Notes under the pieces: model-generated
What the model was told of the DNA's origin: nothing
Seen by the model: the letters and a program-made list of their open reading frames with translations, nothing else
Database searches by the model: none
Program-made: the position numbers and the translations under genes
In this document: positions 13,101 through 25,100 of the stretch, in pieces
How positions within the stretch are numbered: the first letter of the stretch is position 1
Layout: the number at the start of each line of letters is the position of its first letter
Assembly: GCA_963513935.1 (NCBI GenBank)
Contig: OY740774.1
Span: 90,036,424-90,100,423, forward strand
Source of the DNA: Aphrophora alni
Taxonomy: Eukaryota > Arthropoda > Insecta > Hemiptera > Aphrophoridae
DNA: 64,000 nucleotides
Reading direction: 5' to 3'

Positions 13101-16100
13101 TAAATAAATATATTTACAAAAGTATATATATTTAGTGAATAAAATAAAATGAAAGAACAAAATTTTGTTTTCTCGTTTATCTGAGTTCTATGTGAGGGTA
13201 TTTCTGCAAACCTCCTTGCGACATCCTACCTCTTCCTTTCACTAAGCATAGAATATTATTTGTAGTTATTGATGCTACTGCTTTTTGAATTTGTTGTCTC
13301 AAACATTTGATGTTCCGAAACCTTTCTTAAAGACATTTTGATTTAATTACCCACATAAGTTAAAGTCAATAAGTGTAAAGTAAAGTGACAATGATGCCTA
13401 GGATTTCTACCTACCACTACCAATCCAACGTAAAGGAAATTTCTCATCAGAAACAACACGGGCATACTGCCTTTACATGCTGAAAATTAAGTTTTTATCC
13501 TCTATTTGGAGAAGAGTATATCTCCATCATGTCAAGGTAGATAACTAAACTTAAAGTTCCTTAAGGAAATAGAAAGAAGATTTCGTTTAACAGCTTTTTT
13601 ATGCATTATTTCCTTAAACGTTATGGAAACACTGCATAGTGGTTATGAGAAAGGATTAATATTTGCAATGCAATAGACCCTTGTGGGGTATAGTTTGGGG
13701 AAAAGTGGTTAATCACTTTTGAAAGATCATCAAGTATCACAATAGATGGTCCTCGACTCAAAAAAAATGATAAACTTAAGAGGTAAAGGTGTATCAATAT
13801 TTTTTAACAATTTGCTATTTATAAAAATTGATACTTAATCTTTCAACATTATGATAAATAAATAAAAATAATATAAATTTCAATGTGGCGAGTCTTACAT
13901 TATGTAAAACAACCTGAGGTTTAAAATTGTAATATATTTGTCATTATAAATAAATAAATATAGCAAAACTTCAGATTTTACGATATTTAAAAACCTATTA
14001 CTCAAAATACTATCCTAAACTAGCGTATTACTCAAATTATTGAGAAATCTGTAATGTTTACATAGGTTCTATAACTTTAAATAACATTTGTTGACATTTG
14101 AAGACTTGAAACACAAACCAATTTGAAAGGTTTAGCTTAGAAAATGGAACTAAGAAGAAGGCTACATCTGTATTTACTGTCACTGTGTACGTTTGTGATT
14201 ATTGTCTAAGGATGTTAAAGAAATTCCTCAAGAGATTTGTATTTGATTAACACTATCATAAATACACCTTAGGTTTTTTTGTGGTTATCCATAAATAATT
14301 AAGCACTTTTGACGCTCCTCCCCAGATTGGCTTCTTAACTTATAATGTTTAATTGCTTACTTTGTTACTTCTAAGTAAATTTCCAAAAATCAAAAAAATA
14401 TTTTATAACCTGTCAGTTATAAATAATACATATTTTTTTTTCAGGGCTGCAAACCTTTCAGCACTGTAAACTGTGGTAACAACTGTACTGGGACAGGATC
14501 TTACCCCACCCCACAGTGTCTGAAACATCAGTGCACTAACTCTCGTTATCACAAAACGTATAAAAAGGATCTTCATTTTGGTAAGATATTACTGTGGTAA
14601 TTACAGCAAGTATCATCCAATTTTTTAATATTTAACATTAAAATTAAATTAAATTTGATCAAAAACTGTCTACATTAGTTCTACATTTTCATTATAACTT
14701 GAAAACTTGTATAACAAATTTAGAGCATTACGGTTATTTTATACATAGTGTAATACCGGAAAAAGGTTAATTTGAATTAAATATTTAAAATAGCGGGTAA
14801 TCGTATTGGGTGTAACATGAGTCAAAAACGTGACTAATGAGTTTCAATGTTAAACAGAGTAAATTCATAATAAAATAGATTTACAAACACAAATAAATAA
14901 TGATGTATAGCTTTTAAGGTAATTTAATTATGAGAAGTTTAATAAATTGTGTGTGTAGTGAAATTGAGAGATTCGGACAATTTATGAATTACGTGGTAGT
15001 TGAATAAAGACTTTTTGGAACTGGACGAGAAAGATATTTCGCGTACACAGTGATATTTGGGAGATGTCCTGAGACCGGATATTGGACAAGCACATGGGAT
15101 TGCATCAGTCTTAAGGCAGCAGTTAGTGGAGTAAGATGTATTAAAATGAGTCTTAGAGCAGAGTTTGGAGGTAATGGTTGTGTTTTGTAAAGTCGTATTC
15201 AAAAATGTGATTCAAGAGTTAACAAAAGTGTTAGACAAGGGTTTAATGTTGTCAGATGTAATCTGCACCAAACTAATTCAATGACAGTAGTTTTGAACAG
15301 TATAGTGGAGTGTTTTTTAAGATAAAAAGTATTAAAAAACGGATAAAGACTTATATGACGAGTAACGTGTTATGTAAAAAGACAATAGCGGTATCTCGTG
15401 TTGATCGGTTGAATGATGGACAGTATTAAGTGTAAAAAAGAACTAATAATGTTGTTGGACAATTTTAATATGAACTTTGGTTTGAGCGATGGAAATGGAT
15501 CTGATGTGCATAGTTTTCAAAGAACGGCTAAGAGACTCTACGCAGTTAGAAGCACGTGCTCATCAAGTTGTATTGTACCTACAGACTGGTAAAAATGTGT
15601 TATACAACACAAATAATTTAATTCATGTATAATATGAAATATAATTTGTCTCATGTTTTTTAAAGATAATTTCATTTTTTTTATATAAATTGATATTTAA
15701 GATAAAGAATTTTTATCTATAATCAAACCAATAAATGTTGATTGATTTGATTTTTACATTCAAATAAAAGTAAATTAATAGTTAAATAACAGATATTTCG
15801 ATCTGTTCTTCTTTTTTGTTTTTTAAATAAATAATTTTTGTGGCAACATAATTTAAATTCAAGTTCTTTAACAAAATAAACACCTTCTTCAAAGGTTAAA
15901 TAAATATACTAATAATTGATAGGATGTTAGTTATGATAAATTTATTTGATGTATTATTGATGAACTTCATGTAATAATCTTGTTTTTTAATAAACTCATG
16001 TTAAAATCTCAGCTCAAGTGTTCTCATTTCAAAAGACAAAAATCACTGAAAGTACACTTTTTGAAAGAACTCACACCCAAGATCATAAATATTTAGAGTT

Positions 16101-19100
16101 ACCTTTTTTTCAAAATTGATGTTAATTCATCTGGCGCCCATAAATGCTTTAAATAACTTTAATAAAAACCCTCAGTTTTTATATTATTACAATTATTGCC
16201 CAGCTCTTGGGGTTTGTTAATGTATAAAAGTAGTTTACCCTTCAGGTCTCATTTTACAATAATTACAATAGCCTACATTAGTTACAACCTGATCTGTTGT
16301 TGATATAGTTGTCTACAGTTGGAACGAGATTGTTGGAACAGTTTGAACAAATTTGGTAAATAGGAATACTTTACCAATAATACTTTGGCATTCTTTGACT
16401 ATAGTACTTTTACATACTTTGGCTATAGTACTTTGGAATACTTTGGCTATAGTGCTATGATATACTTTGGCCACAGTACTTTAGAAAACTTGGGCTGTAG
16501 TATTTTGGAATACTTTGGCTATAGAAATTTGCAACACTTTGGTTACAGTAATTAGGAATATTTTGGCTATAGTATTTTCTAATACTTTGGATACAGCACT
16601 TCACTTTGATATGTTGTATTTATTGGGAACCCAATACCTTTTGTTTGGTCTTTTAGTGTTTATATTTTAATGATATTGTATGAAAATTGTCAGAACCAAT
16701 TTAAAAAATGACACATTTAATTGTTCACGACATGTATTGTGTTATAGGTACTGGTGTCTATACAATTCCAATGAATGTTACAAACATCCAATTAGAGATC
16801 TTCCACCATGGACCAGTGGTCGCCAGTTATAATATATACCAAGATTTTTATTCTTATAAAAGCGGTAAGATAGAATTATGATGTTTTTACAAAAGTAAAC
16901 ATTTAAAATCAAGAATAATTTTAAGAAGGTCATTGTGTGAGTAGACTTACAGTAAACCCAGATTTTCAAAAGGAAAAAATAAAGCGTACAAAAACTACAA
17001 GAAGTTCTCTTAATACTTTCTATGTGACTCAAGTTCTCGGTAGAGTTGCTTTACGAGGAGAGGGGGTGAAAGGGTGTAAATGAGCAAAAATGTAAGAACT
17101 CAAAGGTAACACACTTAAATTATCTAAAATACATATTATTAAAATTTTTGATTCACCTGTTCGTTGTGGAGTTATCAACAATTAAAGCACCTAAAAGTCA
17201 CCGTACGTACGCATGGAGGTATAATTTCAGCTCAATTTTTATTACATTACACAATAAGTTTTAATTACATCGAATGAGTAAAAATCGAAATGTTGGGAAT
17301 TTTATAATATATACGCTGCCTGCAATATTAAAAAAAATCATACTTACAGAGTTAATCATAGAAATAGTACTAATAACTTTATTAGGATTTCACCTTTAAC
17401 AGTGATTCTTCTTAGTAATGGGGGCTGCGATTACTTATAAAGTGACTCTTCAGTGAACTGGAGACTTTTTGGAGAACTTGGGACTCTTAAATTTCTTAAA
17501 AAGTCACTCTTATGAGAACTCGGGACTCTTCAATTCCTTAAAAAATGACTTGGGACTCTTCTATTCCTTAAAAAGTGACTCTTTACAAAGTTGAGACTAT
17601 TCGATTCCTTAAAAAGAGACGATTTGAAACACTTTGGACTCTTCGATTTTTAAAAAGTGACTTTCCCCATTTGTTACCCTTTGATTTTTTTAAAAGTGAC
17701 TTTGATGAACTAGAGACCTTTGGTTTTTTTTTAAAGAAAGTATTTAAAAGTAAATTCTGACATTTTTTGATACTTTTATTTTTTGCTTTTTGCAAGATAT
17801 TAAATGCTATTTTACTGTATAATGATGAATCTGAGCATTTAGTACTTATGCTATGGTTTATATATCTGAAACTATGTGGTTCTTCTATCTCTTGCCCGAG
17901 TTCTTTTTTTCTTCAAATGTAACACAGTTTCACTGACTTGATATTTAGACACTTATACAATACTGAAGCAGGTAGCGCAATCCTGTTGGAACCATAATTT
18001 GTTCAATATTTACATTATTAAGGACAGGTTTCAACCATAATTATCTAGCGATGCCCATTTACTGTCATGGCATTTCCAGCCTCATCTTAAAAAAAGGCTC
18101 GATGACCCCGCCAGTGAAAAAGCCACACCACACAGTTATTCTTTGCGGATACATTACCTTGGAATGGGTTACCCAAAGATATTCTGCCACTCAAATGTGA
18201 CAGTTTTATTTACTAACGTAGTCATTTAAATGAAAATGTGCCTACATCAGAGAAAATTATTGTTTTTTCAAAATTAATTGTTGTCTGTCTGCATGTTGTC
18301 TCTCCAAAATCCATTGAACAAACTGTATCCGTTGCAAATAGTCTATTGATTTCAGTTGTTGTGTTAAATGAACTTTGTAGGCCTGCCTATGGAGATTTTT
18401 TGCAAGAACATATTGAAGGGAGCTTTTCAAGATGCTCAACTATTGTGAATGACGGGGCATTGATTTTTGTGGACTCACAACACCACTGTTGCCCACAATT
18501 GTGATGTTCTGATCAGACTGGCTGAAACGAGAGCATCTTGGTGTTTTTCAATCTACAATCAATCCAATTTTTAAAATTTTTTTCATTATTCTACGAATTG
18601 TTGACTTATTAGGTGCATTATGAAGACTTAGATTACGAAGCTTCCGCACAGTTTCTACGTAACACTCACCATATTTGTAATGTGTTTTCACAATTAATAT
18701 TCGTTGTTTAATTGTAAAGGGTTCCATGATGACTAACCTCAAAAAATACTGATTAATAAAGATATAAATAAAATGTTGTCATGTCAACAATGCAAAAATA
18801 ACTTGCAATTTTAACAGGCGTTTCTTATTGAATCACTCTACCTTGAGTACCTGTTCAAAGAAACTACCACATATGCATGCTGGAACTTTCTCGTTACAAA
18901 TTACAGTATAAAATACAGTGTGTTATGTTTCATTTATGCACAAATTAAATTATGCTTGCAATAATAGTTTGTTCCACGGTTACTAGACTATATGTTAAGG
19001 GTCGGTGCTGTGTGCAGTATCAAGCTGAACACATGACGTCAGCATGGACCCAGACAGTTCTGATACGCCACAAGGTCACATAAGAATACTGCAGAGTAGA

Positions 19101-20399
19101 CACAATCTTTATGTTTTGTTTCTTTCACTTATAAATAGCATTCATTTGTTTTGTTGTTGTTTTCTGAGACGATAATATGGTGTGTTGTGCTATCGCCGGT
19201 TATACCAACCATTTTCGACACATAAAACAGTTGAATATTTCTTTTCATAAGTTTACTAATCAATCATTTGTTTTACCAAAACTTTATTAGTGATTTGCCT
19301 GTTGTTGATACACTATTAACAGTTTCGAATGATAGAAACTGATTATACTAATTCAGATTATTAACCAATCAAAAGATTTATTAAAACCTTATTAGTGATT
19401 CTACTTTATCTTCAATTAGTTAAATATGTGATTTATAATTTTACATGAATGACTTTAACAAATTTAACGGACTATGAACAATTTTATAATCACCTTGCTA
19501 TGAAAAAATTAATATCTGTTTCCAAGTTGTATGTTGTACCATATATGTATATTTGAACTATTTTTATTTTTGAAGCGGTCATTAAACAACATGAATATAT
19601 GTTAAAAATATTAAATAAGCTGAGATAATAACTCTAATTTTGGACTAATCAACATATTTCATTTATATTTCAAAATTATTGGTAATTTAATCAAGGAATA
19701 TTATAATAAATGAATGCGCAATGTATGACTAATCAGTGTGAGCGAGAAGATGGTTCCACCGTGACGACATGCACTCATGCTAGCCTGTACATGACCCCTC
19801 CTTATAGTCTATTAACCGTGGTTTGTTCTATCATAAAATATAAAATAATGATGCCTAGTAAATAAAATAGGAAATACAATTAAATATAGGTCCAACGACA
19901 ATTTAAAAATCTCTTGTGTCACTTTTTATGATTAAATCAACGAATTATAAACAAAACTAACTAGAATAATGTTATTTGTATCTACAAGTAGACGACGTTA
20001 CCCTATGTACTTAGCATGGTCTAATATATATTTCCATTTACAATATTTACCTACAATAGTCCATTTTCTGAAGTCTTAGGTCATAAACAAGTAATAAATA
20101 GGATTAGATTTTAAAAGTAAATAAAAAGCCGTAAGAGTAAATACATTTCTTGTTTTTGTGTACTATTTTTTATTTTGAAATGTGACTTAGGTGTCTACCA
20201 ATTCGTTACTGGAAAATTTCATGGTGGACATTCTGTTAAGCTTATTGGTTGGGGAACTGAAAAAGGCACCGACTACTGGCTGGCAGCTAACTCTTGGGGC
20301 AGTGATTGGGGAGAGAAAGGGCTTTTTAAAATACGCCGAGGAACAAATGAAGCTTATTTTGAACAATTTGTTGTAGCTGGAACTGTTATACCAAAATAA
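7185..20399 (+). CDS. Cathepsin B-like cysteine protease (six exons, one cut by an assembly gap)
   Basis: Secreted or lysosomal papain-family (C1A) protease. Exons: 7185-7301, 9150-9365, exon 3 (visible part 12347-12496), 14445-14580, 16748-16864, 20191-20399; all introns are GT..AG with agreeing phases. Start: [18 protein letters not shown], a signal peptide; an acceptor-like TTACAG just upstream suggests a spliced 5' UTR. The propeptide is cathepsin B type ([12 protein letters not shown]). The catalytic block DQGLCSGCW (residues 103-111) keeps the oxyanion Gln104 and Cys110, but family CGSC reads CSGC. Later blocks: [10 protein letters not shown], catalytic His in [13 protein letters not shown] and Asn in [10 protein letters not shown]. 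The occluding loop is short: NCGNNC replaces the usual long CEHH..C segment, so the His pair needed for dipeptidyl carboxypeptidase activity is missing; endopeptidase action is inferred. About 314 residues are visible and some 20-25 are lost in the gap, giving the usual family length. Family certain, substrate unknown. Confidence 0.93.
8109..8506. repeat. Foldback MITE-like element in cathepsin intron 1
   Basis: Imperfect terminal inverted repeats of about 80 bp lie at 8109-8190 and 8425-8506. The best part is the inner block AGTTCATATGAAC next to TGAAAATAATxAAxAAA, found in inverted copies at about 8146-8184 and 8432-8470. The centre also shows weaker self-complementarity (TTTGGTATAC / GTATACCAAG). 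It has no coding content. Confidence 0.6.
8818..8990. repeat. Dispersed repeat, copy 1
   Basis: This stretch and 21226-21390 share the order of blocks AATCACAAT..A-CTTTG-TGT, CTGCTTTGCG, CAGAxTTC, and TTTTGGATT. Similarity is moderate, so this is an old dispersed family. This copy lies in cathepsin intron 1; the other lies downstream of the cathepsin gene. Confidence 0.45.
9703..9960 (-). mobile_element. Truncated mariner element, transposase C-terminus and one terminal repeat
   Basis: The terminus GGTTCGTCCAGAAAGTAAG (from 9705) is a mariner-type inverted repeat end. Minus-strand frames inside read [18 protein letters not shown] and then RSYAEK and a stop (9792-9794), the typical mariner transposase ending (YDKCLxxxGxYVEK). 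The frame breaks upstream and no other end is present, so it is a 5'-truncated fossil in cathepsin intron 2. Confidence 0.7.
12147..12346. other. Assembly gap of 200 N
   Basis: A run of exactly 200 N. It removes the acceptor and 5' part of cathepsin exon 3 (the helix after CW). The round length suggests a nominal gap, so true distance is unknown. Confidence 0.99.
14749..16267. mobile_element. 1,519-bp LTR-like insertion with 4-bp target duplication (absent from second copy)
   Basis: The segment begins TGTAAT and ends ATTACA (TG..CA ends with a 6-bp inverted match) and is flanked on both sides by ATAG (14745-14748 and 16268-16271). In the second copy near 60,305 the flanks meet at a single ATAG, giving an empty site. 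These are the marks of an LTR-type insertion, most simply a solo LTR, inside cathepsin intron 4. The interior has no recognised domain; an 87-codon minus-strand frame at 14939-15202 matches nothing I know. Confidence 0.7.
16374..16605. repeat. Minisatellite, ACTTTGGCTATAGT units
   Basis: About ten degenerate units of roughly 20-25 bp built around AATACTTTGGCTATAGT lie in cathepsin intron 4. The same array, with one extra partial unit, is present in the second copy at about 60411-60640, so it predates the duplication. Confidence 0.8.
17400..17750. repeat. Minisatellite, GGACTCTTC..CCTTAAAAAGTGACT units
   Basis: About eight degenerate units of roughly 35 bp lie in cathepsin intron 5. The open frames on both strands here (17575-17795) are repeat artefacts. 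The array is also present in the second copy (about 61440-61785). Confidence 0.8.
18050..18742 (-). pseudogene. Tc1/mariner-like transposase pseudogene in cathepsin intron 5
   Basis: On the minus strand the N-terminal helix-turn-helix reads [20 protein letters not shown], then SYVET-like [10 protein letters not shown]. It is followed by broken frames with [19 protein letters not shown], a catalytic-region remnant ([11 protein letters not shown]) and [19 protein letters not shown] sequence ending [16 protein letters not shown]. This order matches DDE transposases of the type with a DUF4817-like HTH. The catalytic acidic residues lie in shifted frames and several stops are present, so it is dead. 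It lies outside the region shared with the second copy. Confidence 0.75.
18950..19850. repeat. Degenerate inverted-repeat element
   Basis: Left region 18950-19060 (GTTTGTTCCACGGTTACTAG) pairs with right region 19735-19850 (CTATTAACCGTGGTTTGTTC). The arms are moderately degraded. A block just outside (19920-20030, with TATAAACAAAACTAACT and GACGACGTTACCCT) recurs at 43918-44030 (TATAAACAAAACTAATT, CAACGTCAGCCT), so a dispersed transposon family is likely. Confidence 0.4.
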
Positions 20400-22107
20400 A
20401 ATTTAAAAAATATTTTGAATAACTGTACAGGAAGTTACTCAAAAAGCAGAACCATCTACTACAAAACTAGGATTTAGTTTGTTGTTCAACCCCTTTGGAT
20501 TTGGAAATTAAAATGTTCTATATTATAATATTTTTAAAAGTATTGAGGTATAAAATTAAAATTTGGTAAAATTTTTTTGTTATTTAATTTTTTTTTCCAG
20601 AACTGTTTGTATCTGTATACATGATCAAACTATGGCAAGAAATTGTTGTAGTAAAAAGCAGTAAAACTTAAGACAAAATCATTATCAATACAATAGTATA
20701 ATGAAAATTATTTCCAAAGAAACCTATTAAAATAGATTATTTTTTGTAATAAGTGTCAATAGTATGTAAATAGTATTTTGATAATTCACCTCATTAAGAG
20801 CGTTGGCAAACCCAAATTTTTATTTTTGATAATAGGAACCAAAATACAAAAATTTGGTAATAATTTCAGTTTGGATATACATAAACCAATTTTAATATCG
20901 GGTATGTTGGCGTATCTAAGCATCTCAGGACATTTGTCTTTTCTTTTTACTTAAGTCAAAATTAAGGGCTAATTGCAGATATGACAAAAACAGAAAATTG
21001 CTATAACGATTTATTTTTTAATTATCCAAAATGTATTCTCGATGAACTCAAACAAAACAATACTAGTAATATGAACCATAGTTATCAAATAACTTTAAAC
21101 CAAAATTACTGATATCTTAGACAAGAGTGATTTTTTAATTAAACAAAATTTCATTAAACTGTGTGTGATTGATGCTAATGAATAGAATACACTCTGAACT
21201 TCACATATTGTTCAACATTGCACATATCTCCAAAGGAGCATTGAATCACAATAACTTTGTGTTATAAACGGCTTTGCGAAATATATCTGTCAGAATTCAG
21301 TTCCAACATTTGACTGGCTGCTGTTTTGGATTTTCTCAATGGATTTATATTGTGCTTTTAGCATTTTTACTTTACTCACTCCCGTTTTTAAAATAATGTA
21401 AATAATGTGTAATTTTTCAATTCTCCTTAAAATTTAAGATAATTTATTTAGACCTCCCCAAAGAAAAGTATTAAAACAATACTTTATTATTATTATTCTT
21501 TATTATTATATAGAAAGAGAGTCTGTATCCAAGCTAAGATATTAAGAGATTGGAATTTTGATCTAAATTATTAATAGCAATGTGTATTAATTTCTAAAGA
21601 AAATTAGACTAGTCCCATGAATACATCACGTCCCAAACATTTAACATTATCTCTCAAATAATATTCACTATTTTTTAATAATTAGAATAAAATTGTTTTT
21701 GAATTTTTGTGAAACTCTAAGAAAATATGTAGTCGGTTTAGTTAAAATATAATACAAAATTGTAGATTTAAAAAAATTGAAACCTAAACAACTAAAAAAC
21801 ACATTAAAAATAGATTTTGTTAGAAACATATTACTAAACTTTTAGTGTATATTTCTGATTCTCTAAAGAAGAATAAATTTGCACCCCACCACTCCAAGTT
21901 ATTAAAAAATGATAATGTTTGGTTTTAATAGGCTTTCCCTATTAACCATATCTAGTGGTTAAATAAATCCTGCATGTAAACTATAGTTGAATTATCAAAA
22001 GAAACTTTTGGAGTAAAAATGACCAGATTATTGTTTTCTGTATCTACATTTATTTTGTGCAAATTTAATTATTTACCTACTATTATTTAATAGTTATTAC
22101 TATAAAT
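20400..22107. other. Region between cathepsin and the DUF1091-like gene
   Basis: AT-rich 3' flank. An AATAAA at 20395-20400 overlaps the cathepsin stop codon and is probably not the used signal. The dispersed repeat partner of 8818-8990 lies at 21226-21390. No other gene was seen. Confidence 0.5.
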
Positions 22108-22113
22108 TTTATT
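22108..22113 (-). terminator. Polyadenylation signal of the DUF1091-like gene
   Basis: AATAAA on the minus strand, 17 bp downstream of the TAG stop at 22131-22133. The position is plausible for a short 3' UTR. Confidence 0.5.
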
Positions 22114-22130
22114 ATTATTTTATATTATGG

Positions 22131-25100
22131 CTACATTGGGCCAATGTCAGCAAATAACAATAAACATACTCCCAATTTGCCATCCTCGTAAATTTCTGCT
22201 TGTGCCTTGTAAGAGCCATCGTTTGCTTCAGTGAATGGAAAGCCAGCTGTGTCCAGGGTTGCATTTCTGAATGTGTAAGTACCCTAGGACACAGAGAATG
22301 ACGTGTAATAACAATAAGTTTATTTTATAAAAAAAAAAACAAATCTCCAAAATCAAATAAAAACTAATCATCCACAAATTTAGACCCATGGTAAAATTAA
22401 TCAATCCTATGGTTGTTTTCTTTTACCAATTAATCATGAAACCGAACTTTTTAAAAGAATACAGATATATATGTTTGGGTCCATAGTAGCTACACTTTCC
22501 AATCAGAAATTGCATGTGTTTTTTTTTTTTTTTCTAATGACAGCTCTCTTTAAACTTTGAGTTATAAAAAAAATTAAAAAAAGGTCCTGACATATTATGA
22601 AATATGTCATTCATAAATTTGATTACAATCGGTCTACGAGACAGGCAGCCAAAAACCACAAACTTAAACTGAGGAGTTCTAAACTGATATATCCATGAAA
22701 ACTTGACTTTTTTTGATTCATCATATAACTTTCTATAAATATGAATATGTTACAGAGTAAAAACTAAATTACATCCTCATGCCTACTAAATACAACTTGT
22801 TACACTAATAATAATTTATAGGAATATCTCCTTGATGTTAACTTGTGGATACACGGTTGCCTGAAAAGAAACTTACGCCCTCCATCTTTAACTTTGTTAT
22901 TAATTAAAAAAGCTATACGACACGCTTTATAACAATCTTCTTTGTTGTGAGAGGGCAATATAAGCAACCCCTAACCTAACCTAACCTTTTAACTTTGTTA
23001 TTTTTAAAAGAACTAAATAATATGGCTTATGACAATCTTCTTTATTGTGGAAGGGCGCTATAAGCAACCACTAACCTAACCTAACCTTTTACTTTGTTAT
23101 TAATTAAAATAGCTAAATAACATGGTTTATCACAATCTCATCTATTGTGAGAGGGGGGCTATAAGCAATCCCTAATCTAACCTAACATCTTAACTTTTTT
23201 ATCAATTAAAAAAGCTAAAAGACGCTGTTTATGACAATCTTCTTTGTTGTGTGGGGGGCGCTATAAGGAACCCCAAACATAACCTAACCTCTTAACTTTT
23301 TTATTAATTAAAAAAGCTAAAAGACACGGTTTATGACAATCTTCTTTGATGTGAGAGGGCGCTATAAGCAACCTAACGTTTTCACTTTGTTATTAATTAA
23401 AATAACTAAATGACACGATTTATGACAATCTTCTTTATTGTGAGGGGAGCCCTATAAGCAACCCCAAAGCTCATTTATCCTAACCTTTTAACTTTGTTAT
23501 TGATAAGATAGCTTAATGACACGATTTTATGATAATATTCTTTGTAGTGAAGTGGTGCTATAAGCAAAATTTTTCAGAGTCTGTAGGTAAAACCAAGGAC
23601 CTTTATAATTTCACGCCCGTATCTGCCTGTCCGTGAATCGCAATTACGACAAGATACGCAAATATAGGCAAGATTGTAAATCCTTATATTTAAAACTTTG
23701 CATTTATATTGCCTCACATATAGAAATTGTTAATAACGCAAACATATGTTTATAATGTTAACAAAAAAAGACCTTAGGATAGTTAGAGGGTAAAAACTAT
23801 CTAGTTGATATGTTTGTATTTTTTTTTGAAAATATGTGTGGGTATTAAATAAAACTAGAAGTTATTTATATTACGAAAATGTATGTTTATTTTAGGACAA
23901 ATTTAATAGTTTTTGTAAAGTCTGTGACCAACAATTCAATAGCCATTAAACGATTTATTGCATTTCCATGATTTCAAATTCAAATGTCAAAAGATCAATA
24001 ACAATAACATAATAAATAACATTTGTCAAATAAAAATACAATCTACTTCAAAAAACAAATAAATTTAATAATAGCAAATAAACATTGAAAACTAAACAAA
24101 AAAATATATTCTGAGGAGAACATACACACACACAGAAGGGCATTAATACACTTGTATGTGTTATATTCACTTCTAGCATAAAACATTCACACTTATGCAG
24201 TGGACAGACAGACTGTGATTTAAACAAAGATTAGAAAGAAACATAAATAACAATTAAGCCCTATATAAGAATAAAAATTATGTAACACTTTAAGAAACAA
24301 AATCTACAGATAATATAATTCATCTTTATTTATACAAAGTTTGGAAAATGTTCAGAAAACAAAGGAACCTTATAATTTCATGTACGTTTCTGTAAGTCAG
24401 AACTATTCTACACAGACTAGATGATAAATCCTATATATTTCAAACTTTTCATTTATATTCTTGTATTGTCTCACATATACAAAAAATATAGCGGTAACAA
24501 AACAACTTTGGTGTAGTTCAAGAGGCAAAAACTATCGAGTTGAAAACTTTATTCTTTGGAAATATATGTGTGGTATGAAATTAAACTAAAAAATATTTTC
24601 TATATTCTGTTAAAAATAATAACCTGATTACGTTTATTTGACGAAGAAATTAGTTAATGTTAGGCTGCTTAAAAGACTTTGACTTTATAAAAATAACTGT
24701 CCCTGTAATTTTTACCACACACTTTACCCTTTTATTTATTTTTGTTTTCTTTATATACTTTTTGGGGTGGGTGGGGGTAAGAATAAAATTTCAAATCGGA
24801 CATATGATTATTTTAAACGGTTCGATGATATAAGAAACTATAGTAAGAGGTAAAACTATTAAACTTTGTTGGTCCAAAAATTATTAAATAGAATGTGGTC
24901 TTCATTTGAAAAGTTTATTGATGATATTAAAGAAAATGAAATTGGAAAAAGACAAATAGAAAGAAGTATCATTTGCACATAATTCATATTTAAAAATTTT
25001 GATTCACCCTCACCCCATGAAAAGCCTAAAACATTCATAACTTATTGAAGTAGTTTCTCTCACTTGAGAATATTCTCAGATAACTTTAGGGTGTGAAGAT

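Noticed and set aside
17575..17795. Overlapping frames on both strands
   Set aside because: They translate a 35-bp minisatellite, also present in the second copy.
22887..23567. CRISPR-like array
   Set aside because: Whole units repeat without unique spacers, and the context is a eukaryotic intron.
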